Assembly (NCBI GenBank): GCA_013399895.1
Contig: VXBA01001267.1
Location: 682,001-746,000, forward strand
Source: Serilophus lunatus
Taxonomy: Eukaryota; Chordata; Aves; Passeriformes; Eurylaimidae
Direction: 5' to 3'
DNA length: 64,000 bases
Shown here: positions 10,621 through 23,899 of the stretch, piece by piece
Layout: each line of letters opens with the position of its first letter
Numbering within the stretch: the first letter of the stretch is position 1
The notes under the pieces: model-generated
What the model was told of the DNA's origin: nothing
The model's input: only the letters and a program-made list of their open reading frames with translations
Database searches by the model: none
Made by a program: the position numbers and the translations under genes

Positions 10621-11425
10621 CAAGGGAAAGAGAAAAACAAGAACCACTATGTAACCTTTAGAAGACCTTGCCTTGGAATAACAATGAAAATTCTCTTCCA
10701 TGTTTGCCTTCCCTGTATGATTTGTGCTCAGAAAGCATACCAGAGAAGTACCTGAGACAGGAACAGATACAGAGCAGAACCATTAAAATGGATTTAAAAG
10801 GACTGCTTTATCTTAGGATTCTGATAACACAATATTGGATCAAACAACAGAAGGTCTTTTTCATTTCTGCAGTCATCTCACATACATGAAACTCCCTCCC
10901 CTTTACTGCTATGTGTCAGTTCCCATCTGGACCCAAGCAACAGGCAAATTCCATCTGGTTGAGTCTCAGCAATGACATTGTCAAGCATGAAATACTGGAC
11001 ATTTGCAGATATGCACAGAAAGTGTCTGCTGCTCATCCGGGATGCTTTAATTTTTGATGCCTTTCTTCCATATTCATCTATTTGCAATATCAAGCCTTCA
11101 AACAGGAAGCCAATTAACATTTTCAGCCTCAAGTCAGGTGCCTCAATTTATGCAACTGTGACTTAAAATTGCAAGATGTGGTCTGGACCCTGAGCCATTA
11201 AACTTTTACTTGCATTGGCCAGAGGAGGGGTTTTTGTTTTGTTTTGGGAGACTGGCTGTCACAGAAGGATTGTTAGATATCACCTTATAACTGCAGTTAT
11301 GTATCACTTCCCTGTTGCATAATATTTGAATCTTTTAGGTCCTGTTCAGGAAAAAAATACTGGTGCAAATCATCATAATGATATGGGGAAAGGGGATTTT
11401 CCTTTTATTTAGGACATAACCCGCA
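10621..11425. other. Unique or unassigned DNA; 84-aa minus-strand open frame at 10878-11132
   Basis: The interval has no recognised repeat. The 10878-11132 minus frame is open for 84 codons and its translation is less K/N/I-biased than its surroundings, but I see no motif and no splice or promoter context. It may be an ancient dispersed repeat or chance. I do not call it a gene. Confidence 0.35.
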
Positions 11426-11833
11426 TGTGGATTTGTCTGGGATGGAGTTAAATTTTCTAAATAGCAGTTCTGTTTTTAACAAAAAAAATGTTGATAACCC
11501 AACAATGTTTTAGCTCTTGCTGAACAGCATTAGCACATTGTCAAGGCCGTCTATTTGCCACTCTGCTCCACTAGTGAGTAAATTGAGAGTATGCAAGAAG
11601 TTTTGAGGGAACAGAACTATGCAGATGAGCCAAGTTATCAAAAGAGATATTCCATGCACTATAATATTATGGTTATTAGTAACATGCAGGAGAGCTTGTT
11701 TAGGGAGTTGGCTATCTGTCACATGGAAAGTGGCCTATCTGTAGAAGGTGGTGAGTGATTGTGTTTGTCTCACTTGTTTTGCATTCCTTCTTTCTTCTTC
11801 TACTTTTGTTTTGCTCACTGCACTATTTTTATC

Positions 11834-11838
11834 ACTAC
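11834..11838. repeat. Target-site duplication, left copy (ACTAC)
   Basis: This ACTAC directly abuts the TGTTACAACC end of the nested 1011-bp LTR and is repeated at 12850-12854. Confidence 0.85.
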
Positions 11839-12849
11839 TGTTACAACCTGTCCCTGAGGTGGGGTAACTTGGTTTCTTCTTAATAGATCCTTTGGGGTGG
11901 ATAAGAGAGAAATGACACTGAATGACAGGTGTTTCTATATGAGATTTATTTTAGAACAATTTGATTGCAATGGAAAGGAGGTATGTAGACATTTGTGTTA
12001 TTATCTATAGTAATAAAGCAAAAGAAAAGCATAAAAGTAACAGTTAAGAAAATGTATAAAGAGAAGAAAGAGAAAGAAAGGATAAGAGTAGAAAGGTATG
12101 TTATCACCACTTGTGGACCTAGTGATGAGACTTGATTTTTGGAATTTAGATATCCATTAGTTGAAGTGATGGCTGCAGCCTAGATTCATCAGGGGTGGGA
12201 GAGGCCCCTGAAACAAGAAGTTCAAAGGGTTAATACACATTCTAGTTCAGATAGGAACACTCAAGTACCTCCCCTGGCAGAGAAGGGGGGGGGGGGTTAT
12301 ATTGTCTGATGTAAGCCTGTGTATCACTTGCTGTCCTCTACTGGAAGGCCCCAGAAATGAGTCTGGGGACGAGTTTGGCGGTCTTTGATGGTTTATGACA
12401 CCTTCTAAGACATGACAGCCTCTTACTTCAATGTAGTTGAGCCAGTTATGTCCCATCAGAAGGGAGGAATACCTTCAGGCCTATGTTGAATGTCCCAGTA
12501 CTTCCAAAGAAGGGAGTTTTCACACCTAGACAGTTGTGTAAGAGAGTACATTGGCATAATAAAAAGCATAATCCCACCCAGTAGGATCTGCTCCATTATC
12601 AGCATCTTCCCTTATGTGACTCAAACCCCATCTTGCTACTAAACAAATGTTGATTTGTTGTGGTCATCCTCTGGTGGTAGGTGCACATTTCCTCTGTCTT
12701 GCATGGCTCTACCACCACACACAAAAAACACTCCTCCTCCCATTTAGTTGGGAGGTGTGGTGCAAACCTGGTCTCAGCAAAGCACCCTACTGTTTCTGCA
12801 AATGGTCAGTTGTTTGAGTAATTAACTATTAACATTTCAGTCTCTCACA
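11839..12849 (-). mobile_element. Antisense solo LTR, 1011 bp, nested, with perfect TSD ACTAC
   Basis: On the plus strand the element reads TGTTACAACCTGTCCC ... CTCTCACA, so the minus-strand ends are TGTGAGAG ... GGTTGTAACA (TG...CA). The exact 5-bp duplication ACTAC occurs at 11834-11838 and 12850-12854, and excising the element rejoins the host LTR in register. That is strong evidence for a discrete retroviral-type insertion. The interior has a G run at 12286-12295 and an AAAG-rich stretch at about 12055-12090. A different family from the host LTR is inferred from its distinct ends. Confidence 0.85.
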
Positions 12850-12854
12850 ACTAC
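12850..12854. repeat. Target-site duplication, right copy (ACTAC)
   Basis: This ACTAC directly follows ...CTCTCACA and is identical to 11834-11838. Confidence 0.85.
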
Positions 12855-12978
12855 CCATGAGTTTTCTATCTCTTGCTCTTCCTTTTCTTCTCCCCTGTCA
12901 TACTCTAGGATAGGGCTGAGGAAGAATAAGCAAGTAGCTGTGTGGTACTGGGTTGCCTCCTGGTGTGAATCCACAACA

Positions 12979-14385
12979 ACGTGACACAGAATATATTCAG
13001 AAAAGTATCAGAACCTGCCATAGAATCCTTATCAATGTTGAATCCTCTGGATCTGGATTTTTTTGGATCATCTAGCAGAACATATTTGAAGACTTTGAGA
13101 TACGCATGAAATATAAATAACCCTCACTGCTGCAGATGAAGAGTTTATGTGTGATGGCATTAGAAGTTTTGTATTGAAGGTAAGAAGTTTAGCATTGAAA
13201 GAATGAAATATTAACCTTAACATACATTTTTATCTATGTTGAAACACCTGGAAATAAAATACTTTTTAGTATCTACGTGTCTGTGTTCAGTTAAAATAAA
13301 ATCATTTTTATTCAAATAAAATGAATATAAGTGAATATATACATTAATTTAGATTAAAATTATTCAAATTATTAAATAGTCTTTTCAGCAGTTATGAATA
13401 ATTCATCTAATAGATTCACTTTTCATATACAAAAAATTTAAAAAAAGGTCACAGGAAAAGTTCTGTAAAACCTTGAAAACCTCCTTGGTGCTTTTTTTTT
13501 GTAAAATACTATTGATTAACATTCCAGCCATGTAATGTAAAATATATTAATTATAGTACTACTGTGCATGACAGAGATTAACAAAAACATACTTAATAAC
13601 AGTAAATCTATGAAAAGGATTTTCTGTTAAAATTAGGAAAGCTTTTTTTCACTAAGTGCATAAATAACTGAGAAAATTAATTCTGTTATTAGTCAAAAAA
13701 AGCTGTAGTTTATCTGTCAGTATTTGCTAAATGGTATTTTCTGCAATGGTCATGTTTTATTGTATAACTCTTTATACCCTTTAGCAGCCAGGACACAGAA
13801 GACAGTGATTCACTGTCATTGTATTAAGATCCAATGTCAGGGTCCTAATGAACAGAATAGAATGAGAGTAGAGCATCTGACCATGTTTAGACTTGCTTTC
13901 CAACTATATATTCTTGGCCTTGTGCTGCTTGCTAGCAGTATACTGATACATATTAAAAGAATATGTTGAATTTGTAAATTAAATCAATTGCATGGTGTGT
14001 ATTTTTTCCATACAGATCTCATATTCGTATAAATCAAAATAAAAATTAGCTTCAGTTGTTCTGTTCAAAACTTTACTTGTCAATGTCTGTAGAAGTTTTA
14101 CAGCATCTACTTAAATGTGCATCTTTCCTCTATTGTTCAACATGGAAAACCAAATAATAAGAACAGCACCACCACAGATGAAGCTATGAGTTCAAAACTA
14201 GTCAGTAAAACTTTTCCAGATAAAGGAGTTCATGCCTTTCATAGATGGATGCAACTGGCCATCTGGCAAATAGAATAAATGTTCTGTGAAGTTCATTTTT
14301 ATCAGTGTGTAGGGAAAATGTATTTAGACCCTTTTAACATTGTGCTATAAAGAGAAATTAAGGATAATGAATTACTGTGCTGTAC
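12979..14385. other. AT-rich unique DNA, no gene seen
   Basis: Only short frames are present, with no recognised repeat and no RNA gene. Confidence 0.5.
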
Positions 14386-15990
14386 TTTAAAAATGTAAGA
14401 ATCGGTAGTGTACTGGTGAGGCAAGAAATTCTTCAACAAGTCAGCCAGGCTTATAAGGACAGCTTTAAACTAGACTTACCAGAAAAAGAGGATACAGTTT
14501 TCAATAACAAAAGAACCAGGGAATGCTGATATGTTAAGAACGAATCTGAAAACACCTGTGACATGCCCCAAAGAAATTAGGGCAAATTCCTCTAAAATGG
14601 TGACACAGTTAATAGCCCAACTGAAATGAACCTACATCAATGAAGTAGAATGATTAAATAACAGGAGAAGCTAGAAGCCACTGTGCAGCTAGAAAGCTAG
14701 GATCTAATCATTAGCACTGAAACCTGGTGGGTTGAATCACATGATCGCAACGTTGCAATCAATGTTTGTAAACAGGGATTTTACAGGAATAGTCAAAAAA
14801 GGAGAGAATGGGGCAGGGGTTGCCTTCCATATTAAAAAAAAATTGATTGATTGCACATAACTACCTTTGAAAAACAACAATGAAGATATTGAGAGCTTGT
14901 GGATGAAAATTAGAGGCTAAGCCAACAAAGGCATGTGGTTGGTGTTTACTACAAACTGCCCAATAAAAAGGAAGTCGTTGACAAATTCTTCTTACTTCAA
15001 CTACAGGAAGCTCACAGACACTGATCCTCCTGGGGAATTTCAGTCACCTTGACATCTGCCAGAAATGCAGTACAGCAAACTAAGCAGTTCTGGAGACTGA
15101 GTGAATCAATGATAACATCTTCATAAAGGTAGGTGATAGTCTCACCAGAGGAGAAGCATTGTTGGACCTGTGGTTTCTCAACACAGATGAATTAATTAGA
15201 GAAGTGAAGACCACTGACAGCCTGGGCTGCCGTGATCATGTCTTGGTGGAGTTCATGATCTTAATAGACATGGGCAGAAGAACAGTAGAGTCAAGAGGCT
15301 GAATTTTACATCTTACAGTTCTTTGAGGAATTTGTAGATGGATCCCCTGGAAAACTGCCCTGAGGGACAAAGAAGATGAACAAAGCTGACAGTTCTTTAA
15401 GGAAATCTTTCTTAGAGCATGAGAGCCCTTGATTACCATATGTAAAAAAATCAGACAAGGAAACAGAAGACTGATGTAGTGGGCTGATGTAGTTCCTAAC
15501 ACTCTCTCCATCATATTTGAAAAGTCACAACAGTCAGGCAAAGATCTCAATGACTGCAGAAAAGGGAATATGACATCCATTTTTGAAAAGGGTAGAAAGA
15601 ACCCTGGGTACTACTGACTAGTCAGCCTTTCAGTATATGAAAGGGGGCTTATAAGAAAAACAGAGAAAGGCTTTTGAACAAGGCCTGCAGTGACAGAATC
15701 AGGTGTAAGATCTTTAAATTGAAAGCGGATATATTTAGATTGGATGTAAGAAAGAATTTTTTAACTATGAGGGTCATGAGCCACTGGAACAGATTGGCCA
15801 GAGATATTGTGAATGCCCAATCCCTGGAAGTGTTCAAGGCCAGGTTGGATGGAGCTTGGAGCAACCTCCTCTACTAGGGAGGTGTCCCTGTCCATGATGG
15901 GGGACTGGAAGTAGGTGATCTTTATAATCCCTTCCAACCCAAACCATTCTAAGATTCTGTGATTCTAGATTCTATGATTCCATGATTCTG
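14386..15990 (+). mobile_element. Internally deleted CR1 LINE (ORF2 endonuclease part joined to the 3' end)
   Basis: The sense strand shows the start of the ORF2 region ('ttataaggacagctttaaac'). It then shows endonuclease-domain sequence whose translation near 14935-15060 resembles the CR1 VGVYY motif and a decayed LLGDFN-type motif ('gatcctcctggggaatttca'). After about 15640 it switches to the CR1 distal RT/3' UTR ('aggttggatggagcttgg', 'aggtgtccctgtccatgatg'). It ends with the ATTCTATG-type tail at about 15950-15989. Most of the reverse-transcriptase region is missing, and frameshifts and stops are frequent, so it is inactive. A full-length element would be about 4.5 kb. Confidence 0.85.
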
Positions 15991-18900
15991 TACCTTTGAG
16001 GGTGCACCATGCACAGTTGCTTTCACCATGGAAGAAAGGTATAAAGAAGTTAGTAATGAAAATGGCTAGCTCTTACTGTGCATACGTATAAGTTCGCATA
16101 TTGAATTTCTAGCTTTAAAGAGCCAGAAAATAATGCTTATTTCCATCTTAATAATTATTTTAAATCATTATACTCACTGCTTGAGGAAATTTTTCTTGTT
16201 ACCACTACTTTCATACTACCTTTAAGCAATTGATCAATATTGGTTATATGACTTTTTTAGAGTCAGGAAAGGAAATGCCAGTCTTCATATAAATAAATAT
16301 TTTAAGTTACTTATTCACAACAATAAAAATTTCAAAACAATTGCCAAAGTAGTTCTTTGGAAATCACATGTTTTCAAAAACAAATTATATAACTAAATTT
16401 TTAAATTTATCTATGGGATTTCAATTGAAATAAATTATTTAATCTAATTAATGGAATTAGTACATAGAAAACAAAATCAATTCTTAAGTAAAATGCATTT
16501 TTATAGATTCTTCAATAATAGTGGCAGAGTATGGAAGACCAGTACTGTATTTGGCTTCATTATCGGTGTTTTACAAGTAATTTTCAATATCGGCTTACGA
16601 TCAACAATTGTCCTACAGGATTCTCCGAGAAATTTCATAAAAAAACACGCTACTGTTTCTGATTCAAAAGAATCTAATATGTTAGTATTTGGTTATTTCA
16701 AATGGTTTCTGTAAGTTTTTGTTGCCATCAGCTCTCTGCATATACAGACACTCCTGTTCCTTCTTTTTATTTCACTCCAAACACTAAACATTCATCTTCT
16801 ATCGTACCAAGCATTTTACATATAGGTTTCTACATTTGAAATCAAGGGTTCATTATGCATAGAATTTTTGCCTTTACTTCATCTCAGAATAACTCTGACT
16901 TTATATCAAATCTCATACTGAATTATCATAATGATTTTAGAACATGAATTTATTACTTCTTAAAGGCTTAATTTAAAATGTATTGATTGACTTCCTTTTA
17001 TTTAGCACCAAAATGATCAGTTACAAAGAGGTCATGTCTCATTCATCCAAGACTTCAAGAACTAAATAGTTTTTCTGCTGTGACTGTCTGAAAATACCTA
17101 GCAGAAGGTCATTTTGTGACATTATAAGCAGCATATATTAGTTTTATGATTTCCTAAATTGTCTATGGAAAAGAGCAATCGCAATAGCACACTTGATGTT
17201 TGAATGCAATTAATATGTGAACTGATCATGCCTAGTTCTGTGCAAATGTCAAGTTGGTTATATGAATACTTGCCTATTGAAAATATAAGCATACAAAGAA
17301 ATAAAGCAGCAAGACTTTTTATGCAAGGAGTCTGTCCTGGTTTTGTCAAATAGCCTAAAATTAAAAATAAATAAATAGTAACAATAAGAAGATGAAGAGT
17401 AAAATGGGATTACTAAGTATATCAATAAATTACTCTGCTGTAAGGGTACTTAATAGCCCAATAGTAGAGCACACATTTTCATTCATATTCTACATTCAAA
17501 ATAGACTGCAGAAGAAAATTCAAACCTTAGTTAATTCAGCTGAATCAATGCAGTGGTTTTAGGGGTAAATATTTTCAGTCTTTAGGCAGCAATTATATAA
17601 GTCATTATAGATCGCATGAATCTGTATGGACAAGCCCTAGATTGAGAAAATGCATCTTTTTTCACTTAAATTCGCTTATCATTCAAATTAATATTATACT
17701 ACTGTACTGTTAGCCTATAAGAATATAGAGAGAATAATAACTGCTGGTGAAAGGAAAAAAATCCAGGTAAAATGTGGTTGGCTTAAATTTTTAATGTTCC
17801 AATTCTAAAACTCAACTCTTGCTATCTATCTCATACATCACCATTTTCCAATATGTTTTTATAATAAGTATTAGTCATATATTGGAGTGATCATCTCCGG
17901 TTTTAGTGAAAAAATACTGCATGCTTTTCTATCCCAGTCATATTGTATCCAGCAGGTGTACAGTCACACAGTGGGATTTACAATGAACAAAAACTACTCA
18001 AGACAGACCCTATTTTCCGCCCGCACAGGTAGCAATATCTGAGCTTCAACAGATCCGTTGTTCTAAACTAGTAAGCTGTGGCTCATTCTATTGTTGCTTT
18101 TGAAATATGCAGAATGATCATTGTTAGAGGCAGGAAACAATGACTCCTACTGTTTATTCACTTTTATATTAGAGAAAATAAAAGAAACACAGGTGAAGAG
18201 CTGAAAAATACTAACTGAAGTATGCTTTCAAGTGCAGTAATCAATAGGAAAGACGACTAGAAGGTAACAGCTGGCAAATCATATACAAACTGCATTAAGA
18301 TGACAAGAAAGATTGAAGAAAGTTGGCCATGAGAAGAAGATGAAAGAAGAATAGAAATAATGGGAGATAAGGTCAAGTAATTGCCAGTTACTGAGGCTGA
18401 TTCTTTTGATGACATCAGTAGAAATTTTGTTATGAATCCTGACAAGAGAGGGATAGTTTCTTTTTACTAACTGTAACCTTGACAATGTTATGCATGGCTC
18501 GTAACATCTGCTTCAGTGAACAGCAGCTGGCTAATAACTTGCCAGAATACCAACTGAATTAGAAAGCTGTGAATCACTGAACTCCACCAATTACATGCTC
18601 AAAAGATTCTGTGAACTTCAAAACTCCATGTACACAAGTGAGCATCTGTAGCACCGGTTTTCTACAGAAATGAAATTCTAGAAGTACATTCAGCAGTCTA
18701 TGCAATTATTCTTTGGTAAATGCATAACAGTGCTCTCTGTGTGATTAGTTTTTGGAGTATCAGTTTGGGCAAACTATTGGAATATATTTAATACTTATAT
18801 TTGATAGACTGGCAATACAGCTCATAATTTGTTGTAAAGTTGCTTAGGGCTTTGGTGGATGTCTACGAGTAATTCACAAAATTAAATAGACTCACAAATA

Positions 18901-21900
18901 AGTGCGACCTTTTCCAAACTCTTTTGGGACTCAAGACTTTGAATTAAGTGCTAGAAAGCCTATATGAAATATTAAGCATCAACTTTCGCAACAGGTTTTG
19001 TTTCCAATATAAAAGCCTTCAGAAGCTTGGATACTCAGATTCTTACTAAACATATTTCATAAGAGCCTTTGTATTTAAGTGAATACCAAGTTGAATTCTT
19101 AGAGCTGTAATGTATTACTGTATTTTTCACTTAAGTGTCTATAGAGATACAGAAGCCCTACTTAGATGTTCCCAATGTAGACACCAAAGTGTCTAACAAA
19201 CTAAATACCTAGCTACCTGGCCTCAGGAGTGTGATTCAGAGCACATAACTTAGATACTTAGACTTCTTATAAGACATATGAGAAGGATGAAGTGATGAAG
19301 AATGATTAATGACTATGAAGAGTGATTCAGAAAAATGACATGCTAATCATACACCTAAAGTAATCTATTGTCAGAATGTTTTGATGCTTTCAAGCCACAA
19401 TAGTTGTGGAAGGATCTGCTAGAATGACATTTTGCAATTAGCTCAGACTTAACTCACCTATGGAGTAGCAAGACAATGCTGAATTCCAATTCTAGTTTTA
19501 GAAAGCTGAAAGACATATTCCTTTCTTGTCAGGTGACTGTTTTACTCATTTGTCTACAAAATATTTTGACAAGATACCAATTTTGTCAAGAGACAGAGAA
19601 TCATTCTTCAGTCAAGATGTAATTATTAATGATAAAAACAAAGCAAATGAAATGTGGACTGGTTTTGGTTAAGCAGTGAGTGAACTTAACCCTAGGATAG
19701 GGTGCAAAGATTCCTATGCAAAAGATCGAATCAGGTATGACACACCTTGAATTAAGAAGGGAATTAAAGTCAAACTCTTTTTCATTTATGTCTCAGTCAA
19801 GTCACTCTAATGGAATGGAGGAATAGTTGCCCTCCACCTTTATTTATGTTTTGAGCTAAACTGAAAAAATCTTCTGTGCTAATTTACAGTTCTAAATGAA
19901 CTCAATCTCTTGGAAAAATCAATCTCATCATTCTCTCTAAATCATGATTATTCTTGCACAGGCATTAATATACAGGAGAAAATAAGGAAATTACAGCTTG
20001 TTCATGTCCAATCACAAACAAGTATTGCTGTACAGCACCTCGCCTTGTGCTTAGGGTTACTTCTGCCCCCAGGAGTTCTAGGAGGGCACTTCTGCCATAG
20101 AGAACTTCTAGCTTTTGGTATCACAAAGTGAAAACTATGCAAAAGCACAGCTCAGAATGAACAAGGACTGGATTATATCAACCTTACACTATCTGAAATT
20201 GAAAAAAGAAAGCAGAACAGGTTATGTGGAAGTTTTGTCTAGATTATCAGGACTTCATCTGCCCAACTATAATTGGGCACTATAACACCCAGGAAGGAGA
20301 TGGTGAGAAAAGCCACTATTAACTTTACATCCTTGTAACTTATTTGGGGTAGGAGGCCCGAAGAGAAAAGAAAACCTGGTAATAATGCTCAACTGGCTTC
20401 ACATATGGAGAAGGCTTGTTTTGAATAGTAAGGCCATTGACTTCTTACAATGATAATCAAAGTTAAAAAGCAATAAATGGATAAATAGTGGAAACACATC
20501 TCTGGGTGTCCAAGAGCTTGTAGAATTGTGTTTGTGTTGTAGAACATAATTTACTAGAAATTGCTATCCACCAGATGCCTGAAATCAGAGACAGAAAAAA
20601 CTTCTAAACAAAGTTTATAGAGGTAAAGTACAGCTCTTTAATGGAAACTTCCAGATCCAAGACACACACCGTGCCCCATTATCACACTATATTTGTATAC
20701 ATTCATCAATCCTAATGCCCCCCCCTAAACATCCAACCAGAGTTCGCTGCACCCCTGTGCCTTCCCCACTCTCCCCCTCCTCACAGCTCCTTACTCGTTG
20801 GAGCTTCTTCAGGAGCCTTGGGCTTTCTAGTTTTTCTTGCTACCTTACTTATCTCAGAAAAAATATTAAATGTAACTTTGCAAACCATGGGAAAAGCCTA
20901 ACAAGAAAGCTTGTGAGTGAAACTATATAGTCAGGCTAAAGCCTCCAAAAATATAAGAGAAAAACCCCCAGCCATGATATCCACTGTATCCATAAATATT
21001 AGATTTTTTTTCACTGAGTGGTACAGTCTGGTCCCTCTGGACCTGTTCCGTCATGTTCTGAGAGCACCTATCACTAAATTGCAATTTGTTTCTGGCTATT
21101 TTCCAAAATATTCACTCAGAATGAACACATGAATATTTGTCAGGTAAGGATCTGTAATGCTGTGTGAATGCAATACAATTTGTGTAAAACAAGTGTGTGT
21201 ATGTAAGCATGCAGCAGACTTTTTTCTCTAATGATTTTATGCATATATGACTGCTATTTTTATATTTTTTCTTTTCTCCCCCCTCCTAGAAGACTGTTGC
21301 ACATATAGCAGTAATTATTTGGAGTATTTCAGAGTTATTAAAGTTTAAATTCAGTCATTTGAATATTGTTATATTTAACAAATTACTAAATATATTAAGG
21401 CTGCTAGAGAGGTTTCATTTAGGGTCTGTCAATACCACTCAAAATTTAGCAGAATCTGTTCCTAGAAGGTGAGAATGACCTTTCTTGATTGAACAGATTC
21501 TTGTTATTTCTCTGCCAGTTTTATGTGATGCAGCTGTTGAACGTTAGAGAGTAGTAAATTAATCTAACCACTTGGGGTTAGACTAGAGTCATAGGGGTTT
21601 ATTTTAGTATGTTTCCTTTTTTTTTTTTTTTTTGTTTTTTTAAGAATCATTAAATTATTAACATTCTCCTGTTAACAGCCTTAGACAACAGAATTTCTTT
21701 CACAGAGTAGCTGATATTCATACAAGCATATTCACTATAACTCTGTGCCTAAATCAAATCAAGGAAGGTAAAAGGGTTGTTTCAATTTTGCCTCTGTTCA
21801 CTTCTTTGCTGTTATTTTAATGCTGCTAAAAAATTGAAAACTGTGATAAGTCTGGATAGAAAATGTGCTACCTCTACAAGTAATTTTTACATAGACAGTA

Positions 21901-23899
21901 TTTGTAAAAACAGGACTTGTAAGTGCTGCTAGTGGACTAAACTGGAATTATTGAGACAAAATTGCCTTTAAATATTAACATGATTTTAAATAATTTGTTC
22001 CCTGAAACAAAGATCCCAAATCTATCCTTAAAGAAACAGCTGGAAGCAGTATAATAACAAGATGTAAAAAAAGAAGAGTTTGAGCAGAACAAAAATGCCC
22101 AATAGCATGATTCAGTCCTTTCTTTTTGGCCCTTTCCTCTTCTTTTACTCTTACCAGTCCCTCTGCTATTCAGCTATCACTTTCACTTGATAGAAATTTG
22201 AATGAACAGTTTAAAAATTCCTGCAGTAGTAACTATCTGAACAACTCGAGAAACACAATGTTTGAACCAGACTATTTACTGACTTCAAAAAGCATAAGAA
22301 TTAGGTGGAATAATGCCTACATGCTCTGAGGACTCTGATTTCAGGTTGGCCCTCACTCCAATAGGATCAAGTACCTTTCAAAATAAAGCCATAGTCATGT
22401 GTTTTTGAGAACAGTGGTGATGACACTAACCCCAAATGTTTAGATATGGGCTAATTCTCTCCTCAGACTTAGGAAGATTAAAAGCTCTTTATGACATTAC
22501 AATTCTGTGTAGAATTTCTTTAAACAGCTTGTATTTTGATTGCTTACTTACAAAGCAAATTAATTTTGTAATCATTTTCTATCTAAAATGCTTGTGTATT
22601 TCATAATCATTATAGTATTTGCTTTTCCTTTTATCTTTTTCCCACCTCTTTTTTCTCATGTTTCTTTAGGCAGAAAGAAGTTATTTCAAAAAATGTTGAA
22701 ATGGAAAACTCCTCACTTTAAAAAGATTACTAAAAGTGGGAATTTCAAAGGAAACTAAATTGCCAGATCCACTAGCTTTCAATGAGATCTTTACTTTGTC
22801 CCTTAGGTACTTTTAAGAATCCTATCTCTCATACTAATTTAAACACTTGCATTAAAGTTGCTTTTAGAAGCAGTGAGTAGCAAGAGCTTCCACTCACTTC
22901 AGTGAAAAGCAACAGACAAGAAAATTAAGGCCATTTTTCAATCAAAGTGTTGGAATTCCAGCACTCAGATCTGAAGATTTAAAATTTAGGACTGAAAAGT
23001 TTAAAGTAACCTGTGAATTCAGAAAAAAACCCCAACCATTCATAAATAAAAAAAGAAATTAATCTTGAAAACATTCCCCAGTCTGGGATGTGAGAAGCTC
23101 CTTGTGGAAATGCAAAGTAGCACATCAAGGGCTTGTCACATGCCTCTTACAGGGGAAAACATGAATCAAAAACTGCCTTAGGGCTATTCTTCAAGCTCTA
23201 TTCCAGTCTTTTGCCTAAAAGTTGATTCTGTTGGTAGGAAGTGAATCATGGGGATGGCGTAGAAGTGAGATTGTCCCACAAAGTCATTTTATTCTTATTT
23301 TCTCTGGAACTGTGACTTGTAAGCATGCTATCTTGTCTACTTGTGCGTATTCAAATAATTTTTTCCAGGTAATTTACCAAATTCAGTTATACTTTTAGGG
23401 CAAATTCTAAGGCCTCTGTAATTCATGACAACATGCAGCCTTAAGAAGGACAGTTTGCGTCACTGTTCCCATTTAGGTAAAGTATGCCTCATGCAAAGAG
23501 GAAGAAACCTTATAAAAATTCTCACAATGGAATGATTTAAAGCCAAAATCATATCTTACTATACATAGTAGATAGTTAAAATGAATGAAAAGTGAAATCA
23601 TCTGTGAATTTCAAATAGAAGGTTTATGACCACATAAAATTAGTTGGGAAAAAAGTCAGTTCAATCGATTAAAGAAGAGGCTTCAGCTCATAAAGGTGTA
23701 CACAGACATCTTAGCCTACCTGAGAACCATTAGATTGCTTAGGAAACAAGATCTCAAAACTATCGCATGGAGACACTTAACAGTCAAAATATACTGATAC
23801 TTACTCTGCTAGAGAAGTTTCTGCACAGACATGCCAAGACGTGCAAATGTGTGCCCACAAAAATCCGTCTCCTCCTGCCGCTAGTTTCAGACAATTGAA
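15991..23899. other. Mostly unique AT-rich DNA, no gene supported
   Basis: There is a T run at 21617-21633. A pyrimidine-rich, GC-richer patch at about 20714-20830, next to a 'ttaatggaaacttcc' block, might be an LTR remnant but I could not fix its ends. A CpG-containing segment at 23820-23890 was not identified. An 87-codon frame at 16451-16714 has AT-driven composition and no motif. Nothing here is supported as a gene. Confidence 0.5.

Larger units (their letters stand above)
11426..12978 (+). mobile_element. ERVL-type solo LTR, copy 2, split by a nested antisense LTR
   Basis: The left arm (11426-11838) starts TGTGGATTTGTCTGGG. It contains 'tgctgaacagcattagcaca', 'tcaaggccgtc', 'agagatattccatgcacta' and the T-rich 'tttgttttgctcactgcac'. 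The right arm (12855-12978) contains 'ccatgagttttctatctctt' and ends ...GGTGTGAATCCACAACA. Removing 11839-12849 and one ACTAC restores a continuous 'atcactacccatgagtttt', as expected for this LTR family, which is also present at 9494-10620 and 23900-24516. No clear target-site duplication flanks the outer element. Confidence 0.75.

Noticed and set aside
17950..18035. Plus-strand exon-like segment ending CGCACAG|GTAGCA
   Set aside because: Two different frames and acceptors are equally possible and the donor is weak, so it cannot be separated from chance.
19443..19530. Exon-like segment of about 48 bp, minus strand (donor CATAG|GTGAGT)
   Set aside because: Too short, and open in only one frame; as expected by chance.
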